A stretch of DNA of 64,000 nucleotides from Elusimicrobia bacterium HGW-Elusimicrobia-3 (GTDB taxonomy: Bacteria > Elusimicrobiota > Elusimicrobia > Elusimicrobiales > UBA9959), in assembly GCA_002840355.1 (NCBI GenBank), contig PHAL01000005.1:1-64000 (forward strand), written 5' to 3'. The notes below the pieces were generated by a model that worked only from the letters and a program-made list of their open reading frames with translations, had not been told where the DNA came from and made no database searches. The translations under genes and the position numbers were made by a program. This document shows, piece by piece, positions 7,657 through 15,136 of the stretch (the first letter of the stretch is position 1; the number at the start of each line of letters is the position of its first letter).

Positions 7657-8568
7657 TTATCGAGGCGAAGCCTCGATAAAGCCGAACAGCAGGCCGGCGG
7701 CCAGGGCGAAGAGCAGCCAGAAAACCGCGTAAATCAGCAGCCCGCGGCGGCCTATGAGCCTCTGCGACATGATCATCGTGGGAATGCAGGTGCCCACCGA
7801 GCCGAGCAGGAAGGCGAAGGCCGGGCCGGGGCCGAGGCCCAGTTTCATCAGCGACAGCGTTAGCGGAATCTCCTCGCCCTCGCAGACATAGAGCGGCACG
7901 CCCGCCAGCGTGGCGGCCAGGTAAGCCAGCGGCCCGGAAGAGCCGATATAGCGGGCCATGAGGTCGGCCGGCATCAGCACTATCAGCGCGCTGGCTATGG
8001 CCATGCCCAGGGCGAAATATTTGCCCAGTTCCTTGAGTATGTCGATAAAGACCGGCCAGAATTTCTTTGGTTCTTCCGACTCCGCCGCTGAGGAGCAGCC
8101 GCAGCCCGAGCAGCATTTCTTGGCCGGCTGGGCCGCGGGAATATCCAACAGCCCCGGAGCGCGCTCCAGGCGCAGGAACAGGGCGCCTATGGTTACGCCG
8201 CCGATCAGGCCGGCGAGCGTCCTGGCCGCGGCGAACTTCCAGCCGAGCAGGGCCCAGGTCAGCACCAGCGTCTGCGGGCTGGCCAGCGGCGAGGCCAGCA
8301 GGAAACTGGTGACCGTGCCCAGGTCGGCGCCCTTGCGGCGCAGGCCCTCGGCCATGGGCATAGTGGCGCAGGAACAGCCCGGCATTATCATGCCGAGCAC
8401 AGCGGCTTTGACCATGGACAGCCAGCCGCCGCGCAAATGCTTGAGGGCGAACTCCGGTTTCAGGTAAACGTCCAGCGCCGCGCCGAAAGCGGCGCCGCCC
8501 AGGAAGTAAGGCAGCACCTCCCAGGTCAGCGACAAAAACTCTTTAATGAAAGCGTAAATATAAGCCAC
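7657..8568 (-). CDS. Predicted metal-type permease (DUF318/SO_0444-like)
   Basis: About 303 residues, read from a GTG at 8568; an upstream reading to 8661 is rejected because it would cross the ferritin terminator. Roughly eight hydrophobic segments are visible. MPGCSCATMPMAEGLRRKGA and GTCIPTMIMSQRLIG are the paired conserved motifs of the DUF318 permease family. A cytoplasmic loop carries KKCCSGCGCSS, a likely metal-binding cluster. Members are linked to efflux of metals or arsenic compounds; the substrate here is unknown. A short hairpin (7659-7677) overlaps its 3' end. The start codon is uncertain because no clear Shine-Dalgarno sequence is visible. Confidence 0.82.
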   Translation of the reverse strand: MAYIYAFIKEFLSLTWEVLPYFLGGAAFGAALDVYLKPEFALKHLRGGWLSMVKAAVLGMIMPGCSCATMPMAEGLRRKGADLGTVTSFLLASPLASPQTLVLTWALLGWKFAAARTLAGLIGGVTIGALFLRLERAPGLLDIPAAQPAKKCCSGCGCSSAAESEEPKKFWPVFIDILKELGKYFALGMAIASALIVLMPADLMARYIGSSGPLAYLAATLAGVPLYVCEGEEIPLTLSLMKLGLGPGPAFAFLLGSVGTCIPTMIMSQRLIGRRGLLIYAVFWLLFALAAGLLFGFIEASPR

Positions 8569-8623
8569 GTATATATTATCCCAGCCGGACGCCGTTAAAG
8601 TCAATCTATTTGGTCCGGTTAAC

Positions 8624-8655
8624 AAAAAAAGGACCGGAGGGCCAGCCTCCGGTCC
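8624..8655 (-). terminator. Rho-independent terminator after ferritin-like gene
   Basis: A perfect 10-bp stem GGACCGGAGG/CCTCCGGTCC (8655-8646 with 8640-8631, read on minus) with a 5-nt loop is followed by seven U residues (8630-8624). It ends the ferritin-like transcript about 20 bp after its stop. Confidence 0.93.
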
Positions 8656-8673
8656 TTTCAACTCCGTCAGTTC

Positions 8674-9177
8674 TTACTTGGCGCCGCGATTGACCATCAG
8701 GTCCAGGTCCTCGCGCAGGCTCTGCAGGTCTTCCTCATGCTCCACTTCCTGCTCGAGTATGGTCAGGGCCATGTTGTAGGTGACCATGTCCTTGTCCTTG
8801 GTGGCGTCCATCAGCGCCTTATAGGCGGAAATGGCGCACTGCTCGCCGGCTATGTTCTGGTCCAGCAGCACGGCCACGTAAGGGTCTGCCGGGGCGTCGT
8901 ACTTGCAGGGGGTCAGCTTCAGCCAGTCGGCGGGGCCCAGCGCCGGCGTGCCGCCGAGCTGTATGATGCGCCCGGCCAGCATGGTGGCGTGCGTCAGTTC
9001 CTCGGTGGCGTGCAGGGTCAGCTCGGCCGCCACGGCGTCCTTCATGGGGCCCTTGATCACCTTGGCGCCCAGCCAGTACTGGTAATAGGCCAGCCATTCG
9101 CTGGCGAAGGCACTGTTGAGCATTTCCAGCAGCTTGTCCACGTCCATCCCGATAATTTCGCGGCCGCGAGTTCCCAT
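8674..9177 (-). CDS. Ferritin-like diiron protein
   Basis: A 167-residue four-helix-bundle protein of the ferritin/bacterioferritin/Dps-like superfamily. Candidate metal ligands lie in each helix: SEWLAYYQYW, ATEELTHATML, AGEQCAISAY and LEQEVEHEEDL, giving the Glu...ExxH pattern twice. The two cysteines (TPCKYD and GEQCA) may be relevant to Dps-like subgroups. Likely roles are iron storage or peroxide detoxification. The ATG at 9177 has a strong GGAGG site 5 nt upstream. It is a single gene with its own terminator. Confidence 0.87.
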   Translation of the reverse strand: MGTRGREIIGMDVDKLLEMLNSAFASEWLAYYQYWLGAKVIKGPMKDAVAAELTLHATEELTHATMLAGRIIQLGGTPALGPADWLKLTPCKYDAPADPYVAVLLDQNIAGEQCAISAYKALMDATKDKDMVTYNMALTILEQEVEHEEDLQSLREDLDLMVNRGAK

Positions 9178-9201
9178 TTTACCCTCCTTACCCGTTAACT
9201 A

Positions 9202-9645
9202 TCAATGTTTACCGGTGCTGCCAAAGCCGCCCTCGCCGCGGGTGGTAACGGCCAGCTCCGGCGTTTCGGCGAAAGCGGCATGTTCCACCCTGGCGAACAC
9301 CATCTGAGCCACCTTCTCCCCCTTCTTGATCTCGTAGGGGGTCTTGGTGTCGAGGTTTACGAGGATGACGCCCACCTCGCCGCGGTAGGGCGCGTCCACC
9401 GTGCCGGGAGTATTGAGCACGGAGATGCCGTGCTTGAGGGCGAGGCCGCTCTTGGGCCGCACCTGGCCCTCGTAACCCTCGGGGATGGCCATCTTCAGGC
9501 CGGTGGGCACCAGTACGCGCGCGCCGGGCTGCAGCGTGTGGTCGATGGTCGAGAAAAGGTCCACGCCGGCGTCACCGTGATGGGCGTAGGCGGGCACCTT
9601 GGCGTCGGGGTGTATCTTCTGTATCTGTATTTCCACTTTTGACAT
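9202..9645 (-). CDS. dut: dUTP diphosphatase
   Basis: A 147-residue trimeric-type dUTPase that hydrolyses dUTP to dUMP. All five motifs are visible: HGDAGVDLFS, RPKSGLALKHG, NTPGTVDAPYRGEVGV, KKGEKVAQMVF, and the C-terminal arm RGEGGFGSTG. Motif 2 has RPKSG where most enzymes have RPRSG. It starts 2 nt after nrdG, with its ribosome site inside nrdG, so it is the last gene of a nucleotide-reduction operon. Confidence 0.97.
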   Translation of the reverse strand: MSKVEIQIQKIHPDAKVPAYAHHGDAGVDLFSTIDHTLQPGARVLVPTGLKMAIPEGYEGQVRPKSGLALKHGISVLNTPGTVDAPYRGEVGVILVNLDTKTPYEIKKGEKVAQMVFARVEHAAFAETPELAVTTRGEGGFGSTGKH

Positions 9646-9646
9646 G

Positions 9647-10372
9647 TCAGCCTCTTAACTGGGTATTGGGAAGATGCTTGAGCACTTCCTGATGTATCTC
9701 CTGCAGCAGCAGCGGCGGGGTTTCCGGGAAACTCTCGAGCCGCTTGTCCAGCAGGCCGTCCTTGCGCGGCACGAACTTCTGGACATAATATTTATGCGCG
9801 TCGCTGCCGGTGGCCTGCACCACCAGGCGGGCCGCCGCCGACATCTCCTGCACGGTGAGGAAAGAGATCTCCCCGCCGCCGCGGACCACGGGGGCGACGG
9901 TGGTGCGGAATTCGTAGACGGGGAAGCGCGAGACCAGGCGCAGGCTTTCGCTCATGGCCTCCTCATGCCCCTCCACTCCGGCGGTGGCCGGCCAAAGGAA
10001 GCGCGGCCCTTTCACGTCCATGGCCACGTAGTCCACCAGCCCCGCGCCCAGCAGGCGCTCCAGCACCCGGGGGCTGCTGCCGTTGGTGTCGAGTTTAACG
10101 GAAAGGTTCCTGGCGCGCACCTGCTCTATGAAAGGGATCAGCCCTTCCTGCAGCGTGGGTTCCCCGCCGCAGATGGTCACGCCGGTGACCCACTCCTTGA
10201 CCGTATCCAGATAATCCAGGAAGCCCTGGTCGCCCAGGTCCTTGGCGCCGGCCAGCAGCGGCGCGGCGTGGCAATGCGGGCAGCGGTAATTGCAGCCGGG
10301 CGTGAAGGCCACCGCGGCTATCTTGCCGGGGTAGTCTATCAGGTTAAAGCCGAGCGCTGCGCCAATTTTCAT
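9647..10372 (-). CDS. nrdG: Anaerobic ribonucleotide reductase activating protein NrdG
   Basis: A 241-residue radical SAM activase that forms the glycyl radical on NrdD. The cluster motif is TPGCNYRCPHCHAA, the GGE motif is VTICGGEPTLQEG, and KLDTNGSSP follows. At 241 residues it is longer than the small E. coli NrdG (about 154) and resembles the longer NrdG found in many anaerobes. It is separated from nrdD by 199 bp that hold structured element B. Confidence 0.93.
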   Translation of the reverse strand: MKIGAALGFNLIDYPGKIAAVAFTPGCNYRCPHCHAAPLLAGAKDLGDQGFLDYLDTVKEWVTGVTICGGEPTLQEGLIPFIEQVRARNLSVKLDTNGSSPRVLERLLGAGLVDYVAMDVKGPRFLWPATAGVEGHEEAMSESLRLVSRFPVYEFRTTVAPVVRGGGEISFLTVQEMSAAARLVVQATGSDAHKYYVQKFVPRKDGLLDKRLESFPETPPLLLQEIHQEVLKHLPNTQLRG

Positions 10373-10411
10373 TTTTTACCTATATAGCGGATGACTGATA
10401 CTAGCGGGTGA

Positions 10412-10549
10412 CACGGTGACCGGGTTAGCAAAACCTTCATGAGGGCGAGGCTTGCTAATTCGCCGTGTGGAGCGAAGCGACACTTTCTTGCCCGATTGAT
10501 GAGCGAGGCCACGGTGTGGCCGAGCGCGTTTTGCGTTCCGGTCACCGTG
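10412..10549. repeat. Structured inverted-repeat element B
   Basis: It lies between nrdD and nrdG. Perfect 12-bp outer arms CACGGTGACCGG (10412-10423) and CCGGTCACCGTG (10538-10549) enclose a nested TTAGCAA/TTGCTAA pair (10425-10431 with 10452-10458) and a GGCCACGGTGTGGCC hairpin near 10518-10532. The motif GAG-(G)C(C)-ACGGTGTG-(G)C(C)-GAG is shared with element A. No open reading frame in it looks coding. Confidence 0.6.
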
Positions 10550-10571
10550 GCGCTCGCCATCGGGCATACGC

Positions 10572-13500
10572 TTATTTTACAGCGTAGGCGCCTTCTACCA
10601 TCTTATAGTATTCCACTTCTTTGCGGTGCACCGGCTTGCCGCGCTTGAACTCCAGCTCGTAGCGGCCCATGGTGCCGTTGTTCTTCACCAGCACGGTGGG
10701 GATCGGGTCCAGCGGCACGTTCCAGCGGGCGGCGGCCAGGCGGGCCTCCTGCGTGGTCAGGTCATAGAACTCCACCGGGATCTCCATGCCCTTTTCCTTC
10801 AGGGCCTTGGTCAGGCTGTTCTTGGCTTCCTCGCACATCGCGCAGCCTTCCTTGCCGAATACCATGACTTTCTTGGAGCTGTCCTTCTCGTGCAGCCAGG
10901 GCACCTGCGGCGTGAAGTCGGCGTAATGCTGCGCCACCGCCTCGCGGGCCTTGCTGATCTCCAGCTGGGAGTCGTTCCAGCCGGAGAGGTTGGAGAAGTA
11001 GCCCACGATCTTCGTGCGCTTGGTCATGTCGGTGCTGCCGCACTTGCCGCACTTATCCTTGAAGCCGAAGTAGTTGGTATGGCAGCCGTTGCAGTGCGTG
11101 AACTCCGGGGACACCGTCACCTGCGAGGCGCGGGTGTTGCGGTAGGCCTTCTCCACCAGCGTGCCGATGGACTCCGGCGGTATCTGGCTCTCGCCGCAGT
11201 ACACGTGGATGATGGCGCCCGACTCTATCATCTCGTGGAACTTGCTCTGCAGCTCGATGCGGTCCAGGATGCTGATGTTGGCGCCGGGGTTGAGGTGTAT
11301 CGAGTTCGTGTAGTAGGGGGCGCGCTTCAGGTCGCCCTTGACCACCTTCTTGGCCTCGGGGAAGCGGGCCATGTCGCCCTTGGCGAGCTTCTGCGTGGCC
11401 GATTCGGCCGGGGTCTCCTCCAGGGTGATCTTGAGCCCGTACTGCGCCTTCAGGCTGGCGACCTTCTGGTACATCCGGTCGATGACCTGCAGGCCGGTCT
11501 CGTAGGCGTCCCGGCTCTCATGCAGCTCCTTGCCGGTGAGGTACTCCACCACTTCGTTAAGGCCGATGAGGCCTATGATATAGGTGGCCTTGTTGAGGTC
11601 CACGTAGGGCGTGCCGTCGTCGGAGGGCAGGCCCAGCGAGCGCAGCGGGCTGCCGTCGGTGTCGAGCAGGGTCTGCGTGTAGACCTTCTTCTGCAGGTGG
11701 GCCTTCATCGCCAGGTCCATGGCCTTCTCTATCTCGGTCACGGTGCCCTCGAGGGTCTTGCCCTTGAAGGCGGCCTGCGGCAGGTTGATGGTCACGTTCT
11801 GGAAGCCGGTGAAGCGGATGCACTCGGGGTGCTTGAGCAGGTACGGGTCGGTGACCTTCTCCTTGAGGCGGCAGCACTGGGCCAGGGTGGCGCCGGCGCC
11901 GTCGCGGTCGAACATGAAGTAGGTCGATCCGTTCTTGGTGGCCAGGCGGCAGCCGTAGTCGTACACCTCGCGTTCATCGGGGTTCTCGAGAGCTTCCCGG
12001 CTGACGTGCAGGTCGCACTTGGGGAAGGCGAACTGTATGCCGTACTTGTCGCCGTCCTCCCACACCTTCATCAGCTCTATGGCGAACTCCTGCGAGGTCT
12101 TCACCATGCGCTGGTCGCCGTAGGTGACATACTTGCGGCCGTCCGTCGGGTGCACCACGTCCCCGTTGCGGGAGTCGCCCTCGACGCCCTTGAAGCGGGG
12201 CGCCTCGTCGACGAGCTCCACGTTGCCGGCCGCGTCCTCTATCATGTACTTGCCGCCGGGGCCCATCGCCGGGACGTTATGCATGTACTGCGGCACGCCG
12301 GTGTGGATGTTGAAGTCGATGAACAGCGTCTGGCCGCCGCGGGAAAACGCGTTCTGGCTGGCCGAGAAGATCAGGTTCTGGGCTATCTGGCGCATTTCCT
12401 TCTTGGACAGCTTGCTGAGCACGCGCACTTCCCCGGTCTTGCGGAAGTAGGGCACGGCGGTGCCGTCGGTAAAGGAGACGCTGCCGGCCTCCACCATGGC
12501 TTCGAGCGCGTCCTTCTTCATGCGCACGGTCTTGCCCTCCAGCTCGCCTTCCACCAGCACTTCGGGGCAGTTGAGCATCGGGGCGTACAGTATATTAAGG
12601 AAGCCGAAGCCCAGGGCGCCGGCATAGCGGCTCTGCATGGAAGCCAGGAAGGTCTGGATATGGCCGTTGAGCACCATCGCCGATTTCGCGGGGTTGCTCT
12701 TGTTCTGCAGGTTGGAGACGATCTTGTCGAGGCCGTACTTCTTGATGTACTCGACGGAGTGGCTGGAGCAGTACACGCGCTGGGGGTAGCCCAGGTCGTG
12801 CACGTGCACGGTGCCGTTGTTGTGGGCCTGCGCCACTTCTTCGGAGAACACCTTGCGCAGGTTGTACTGCTTGAGCACGTACTCCGCTATGCCCAGGTTC
12901 ACGGCCTCGGGGTTATTGGAGGTGATATTGGAGTTTTCCTTGCTGTTGCCTATCACCAGGCTCTCCACGGTGGAGATGGGCATGGCGAGCGCGGAGTTCT
13001 TGAGCGGGATGCCCATCATGGAGAGGTGGCTCTCGGCGATGCGGCGCAGGAACTGCGTGTCGTAGCTCTTGGTGCCGTACTTCTCGGAGAGCTCGTAGGC
13101 GTTGTTCTCGGTCTCCTTGGCTATCATCGCGGCCAGGTCGGAGGTCAGGGCGTATTCCTTCTCCAGGGCCTCGGCCAGCTTCTTGCGGTCGAAGGGCTCG
13201 ATGGTCTCGTTGGTGATGCTGGCCACGAGCAGCATCTGGTCGGTGATGTCGGCCTTGCCGGCCTTCTTCTTGACGGTGAGGCCGCTCTTGCGCACGCGGT
13301 TGCGGTCCAGGGCGTAGAACTCGAACTTGTCGGCGGTGCGGTCGAACTTCTTCTCGCGCAGCACGGTGACGCACATGGCGTTGCTGTCGTCCACGGTGGG
13401 GATGACGTTCTTCAGGGTAAATTCGGTGTTTAGGCGGCGGGCCACGTCGTTGGCCACTTCCACGGCCTTCTCCTCGTCGCGGCCGCCCAGCGTGTAGGCG

Positions 13501-13592
13501 GCTTTATAGATGGCGGCTTTTATCTTCTCCAGGTTGAAAGGCGCCACTTTGCCGTCACGCTTCTTGATCACTTTCGGAAAAAATTCGTTCAT
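10572..13592 (-). CDS. nrdD: Anaerobic (class III) ribonucleotide reductase with C-terminal glutaredoxin-like domain
   Basis: A 1006-residue NrdD. An N-terminal ATP-cone (about 1-100, starting FPKVIKKRDGKVAPFNLEKI) is the allosteric site. The barrel follows, with VHVHDLGYPQRVYCSSH around a likely active-site cysteine. A zinc site (C834, C837, C848, C851) precedes the glycyl-radical loop TKIVGYFSN (glycine about 864). Most NrdD proteins end soon after that glycine; here about 98 further residues begin VMVFGKEGCAMCEEAKNSL, a glutaredoxin-like CxxC domain ending at 1006. This points to redoxin-driven rather than formate-driven reduction. The gene follows nrdR in the same operon. Confidence 0.95.
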   Translation of the reverse strand: MNEFFPKVIKKRDGKVAPFNLEKIKAAIYKAAYTLGGRDEEKAVEVANDVARRLNTEFTLKNVIPTVDDSNAMCVTVLREKKFDRTADKFEFYALDRNRVRKSGLTVKKKAGKADITDQMLLVASITNETIEPFDRKKLAEALEKEYALTSDLAAMIAKETENNAYELSEKYGTKSYDTQFLRRIAESHLSMMGIPLKNSALAMPISTVESLVIGNSKENSNITSNNPEAVNLGIAEYVLKQYNLRKVFSEEVAQAHNNGTVHVHDLGYPQRVYCSSHSVEYIKKYGLDKIVSNLQNKSNPAKSAMVLNGHIQTFLASMQSRYAGALGFGFLNILYAPMLNCPEVLVEGELEGKTVRMKKDALEAMVEAGSVSFTDGTAVPYFRKTGEVRVLSKLSKKEMRQIAQNLIFSASQNAFSRGGQTLFIDFNIHTGVPQYMHNVPAMGPGGKYMIEDAAGNVELVDEAPRFKGVEGDSRNGDVVHPTDGRKYVTYGDQRMVKTSQEFAIELMKVWEDGDKYGIQFAFPKCDLHVSREALENPDEREVYDYGCRLATKNGSTYFMFDRDGAGATLAQCCRLKEKVTDPYLLKHPECIRFTGFQNVTINLPQAAFKGKTLEGTVTEIEKAMDLAMKAHLQKKVYTQTLLDTDGSPLRSLGLPSDDGTPYVDLNKATYIIGLIGLNEVVEYLTGKELHESRDAYETGLQVIDRMYQKVASLKAQYGLKITLEETPAESATQKLAKGDMARFPEAKKVVKGDLKRAPYYTNSIHLNPGANISILDRIELQSKFHEMIESGAIIHVYCGESQIPPESIGTLVEKAYRNTRASQVTVSPEFTHCNGCHTNYFGFKDKCGKCGSTDMTKRTKIVGYFSNLSGWNDSQLEISKAREAVAQHYADFTPQVPWLHEKDSSKKVMVFGKEGCAMCEEAKNSLTKALKEKGMEIPVEFYDLTTQEARLAAARWNVPLDPIPTVLVKNNGTMGRYELEFKRGKPVHRKEVEYYKMVEGAYAVK

Positions 13593-13610
13593 TTTATGTC
13601 TTGTCCCCTC

Positions 13611-14060
13611 TTATTTTTTTATTGATTTGATCTCTTTTTCAAAATCGGTGACATCTTCGAAGTCTTTGTAGATAGATGCGAACCGTATATACGCGACCTT
13701 GTCGAGGGCCTTCAGTTTCCTGGCCACGAACTCCCCTATCTTGCTGCTGGGGATCTCGTAGGTGTCCTCGTTGCGCAGGGAGCTCTCTATATCCCTGCCC
13801 GCCTCCTCCATTTTCTCCACGCTGACGTCCCGCTTCTGGCAGGACTTGATGATGCCGTTCATGAGCTTCTCTTTCAGGAAGCTCTCGCGCCTGCCGTCCT
13901 TCTTTATGACCACCAGCGGGTGCGATTCTATGCGCTCATAGGTAGTGAACCGCTTGGCGCAGTTCTCGCACTCGCGCCGGCGCCTTATTTCGAAGGCTTC
14001 GGACGAGTCGCGGCTGTCGGTGACCTTGGTGTCTTCCGCGCCGCAAAATGGACATTTCAT
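13611..14060 (-). CDS. nrdR: Transcriptional repressor NrdR
   Basis: A 149-residue NrdR, the ATP/dATP-sensing repressor of ribonucleotide reductase genes. An N-terminal zinc ribbon (MKCPFCGAEDTKV and RRRECENCAKRFTTYERI) is followed by an ATP-cone beginning PLVVIKKDGRRESF. Length is normal. It is the first gene of nrdR-nrdD-nrdG-dut, and the palindrome at 14105-14130 in its leader is a candidate control site. Confidence 0.97.
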   Translation of the reverse strand: MKCPFCGAEDTKVTDSRDSSEAFEIRRRRECENCAKRFTTYERIESHPLVVIKKDGRRESFLKEKLMNGIIKSCQKRDVSVEKMEEAGRDIESSLRNEDTYEIPSSKIGEFVARKLKALDKVAYIRFASIYKDFEDVTDFEKEIKSIKK

Positions 14061-14104
14061 CGTACTGTTCCCTGTTCCTGAGGGGCGAAAAGCCCCCGGG
14101 CGTT

Positions 14105-14130
14105 GTGCCTAGCTATACTATGCTAGACAC
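14105..14130. promoter_or_regulatory. 26-bp palindrome in the nrdR leader
   Basis: Arms GTGCCTAGC (14105-14113) and GCTAGACAC (14122-14130) pair with one mismatch around TATACTAT. It sits 45-70 bp before the nrdR ATG, below a likely minus-strand promoter with TTGCGC (14222-14217), an 18-nt gap and TAAAAT (14198-14193). ACACAACGTATGG next to it partly matches the NrdR box. This could be the NrdR autoregulatory site, but the match to consensus is weak. Confidence 0.4.
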
Positions 14131-14365
14131 TCGCCAGACTACCATACGTTGTGTTCTTTACCGCCCACCCCACTATTAGTAGTAGCGAGGATATTTTACA
14201 CCATATCTGATTTTAGGCGCAAGAATTTAATGTTTTTTCATTGGTAAAAATAATATTTGACATTGTTTTAAAAACCACGGGTCGCGGCTTTTGAGCCCAA
14301 ATAAGTATCCCTCGCGCCCCCTCCGCGGGCAGCCTGTTGGTTACTTGTATACATGGTCAAGTGTG

Positions 14366-14460
14366 ACCGGCAAACGGTAGATAAACCGGACAAAAGCGGT
14401 TAGGATATAAGTGCGGAGGATGCGCCGGGGTTTCATTCATATATTATCCCCGGAAGGCGC
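14366..14460 (+). promoter_or_regulatory. Structured leader of the pilin gene
   Basis: The stretch upstream of the pilin holds nested stems ACCG/CGGT (14366-14369 with 14397-14400) and CGGT/ACCG (14375-14378 with 14385-14388), separated by an internal loop GCAAA opposite GACAAAAG. A second hairpin CCGGGG/CCCCGG (14425-14430 with 14448-14453) ends just before the ribosome site. The loop resembles half of the cyclic-di-GMP-I (GEMM) aptamer but the second half is not recognisable. The rest of the 14061-14479 gap holds only the nrdR promoter region and AT-rich sequence. Confidence 0.35.
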
Positions 14461-14479
14461 CGCCGCAGGAGGTAGTGTT

Positions 14480-14971
14480 ATGAAAAAGATGAAGCAAGGG
14501 TTCACCCTGATAGAGCTGATGATAGTCGTGGCGATCATAGGTATATTGGCCGCGATAGCCATACCGAAGTTCGCCGACCTCATCAACAAGTCGAAGGAAG
14601 GCGCCACGAAGGGCGCGCTCTCGTCGGTGCGCAGCGCGATACAGGTGTACTACGGCGACAACGAAGGCTGGTTCCCGGCGGCGGAGACCCCGCTTCTGGG
14701 CTCGCTCACGCTGAACGCGAAGTACATCGGCGAGATACCGGTGGCGAAGCTGCCCGGCACCACGCACCAGGACGTGCGCACGGTTACCGGCGTGGTAGCG
14801 ACCACCCCCGGCGACTACACCACCCAGGCCATCGCCGACACCGGCGGCTGGGCTTACTACGCCGAGACGGACGTACCCCAGACCTGGGGCAACCTCCAGG
14901 TCGGCTGCACGCATGAGGACATAAAGGGCCGTGGCAGCGATACGCTGTTCACCCCGTGGTCTACCTTCTAA
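14480..14971 (+). CDS. Type IV pilin-like protein
   Basis: A 163-residue prepilin. MKKMKQGFTLIELMIVVAII is the short basic leader, the prepilin peptidase site G/F and the N-methylated hydrophobic helix with Glu at mature position 5. The globular part carries short loops and a single cysteine (QVGCTHED), so no disulfide-bonded D-region is possible. It may be a major or minor pilin or a type II secretion pseudopilin. No pilus assembly genes are in this window. ATG 14480 has AGGAGG upstream; a longer upstream reading adds 23 residues before the leader and is rejected. Confidence 0.93.
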   Translation: MKKMKQGFTLIELMIVVAIIGILAAIAIPKFADLINKSKEGATKGALSSVRSAIQVYYGDNEGWFPAAETPLLGSLTLNAKYIGEIPVAKLPGTTHQDVRTVTGVVATTPGDYTTQAIADTGGWAYYAETDVPQTWGNLQVGCTHEDIKGRGSDTLFTPWSTF

Positions 14972-14985
14972 GGAGGGAAGGAGAA

Positions 14986-15017
14986 GGCCCCGCGCTAGGA
15001 GACGCGGGGCCTTTTTT
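14986..15017 (+). terminator. Rho-independent terminator of the pilin gene
   Basis: Stem GGCCCCGCG (14986-14994) with CGCGGGGCC (15003-15011), an 8-nt loop and a run of six T residues. It is 14 bp past the pilin stop. Confidence 0.94.
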
Positions 15018-15052
15018 ACGCCCTGGCGGGAGGCAGCTTCAGTTTGTAAAGA

Positions 15053-15136
15053 AGGGGACGCTGATGACTATATGACTAATTACAGACACGATCCGCATCT
15101 GAGCAAATAATAGTCATATAGTCATCAGCGTCCCCT
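15053..15136. mobile_element. MITE-like hairpin with perfect 26-bp inverted arms
   Basis: The arms 15053-15078 and 15111-15136 are exact reverse complements over 26 bp; the outer end reads AGGGGACGCTGATGAC and the loop is 32 nt. The right end overlaps the recG stop codon (TAG at 15137-15135). The outermost 13 bp recur alone at 20158-20170. Such a long perfect palindrome without coding capacity fits a non-autonomous mobile hairpin or REP-type element. No transposase is present in the window. Confidence 0.6.

Noticed and set aside
8569-8661. N-terminal extension of the permease
   Set aside because: It would start inside the ferritin terminator hairpin.
10626-13433. 935-residue plus-strand reading frame
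   Set aside because: It is the antisense shadow of nrdD; its composition (His/Val/Leu-rich) follows from reading GC-rich codons backward, and no family motif is present.
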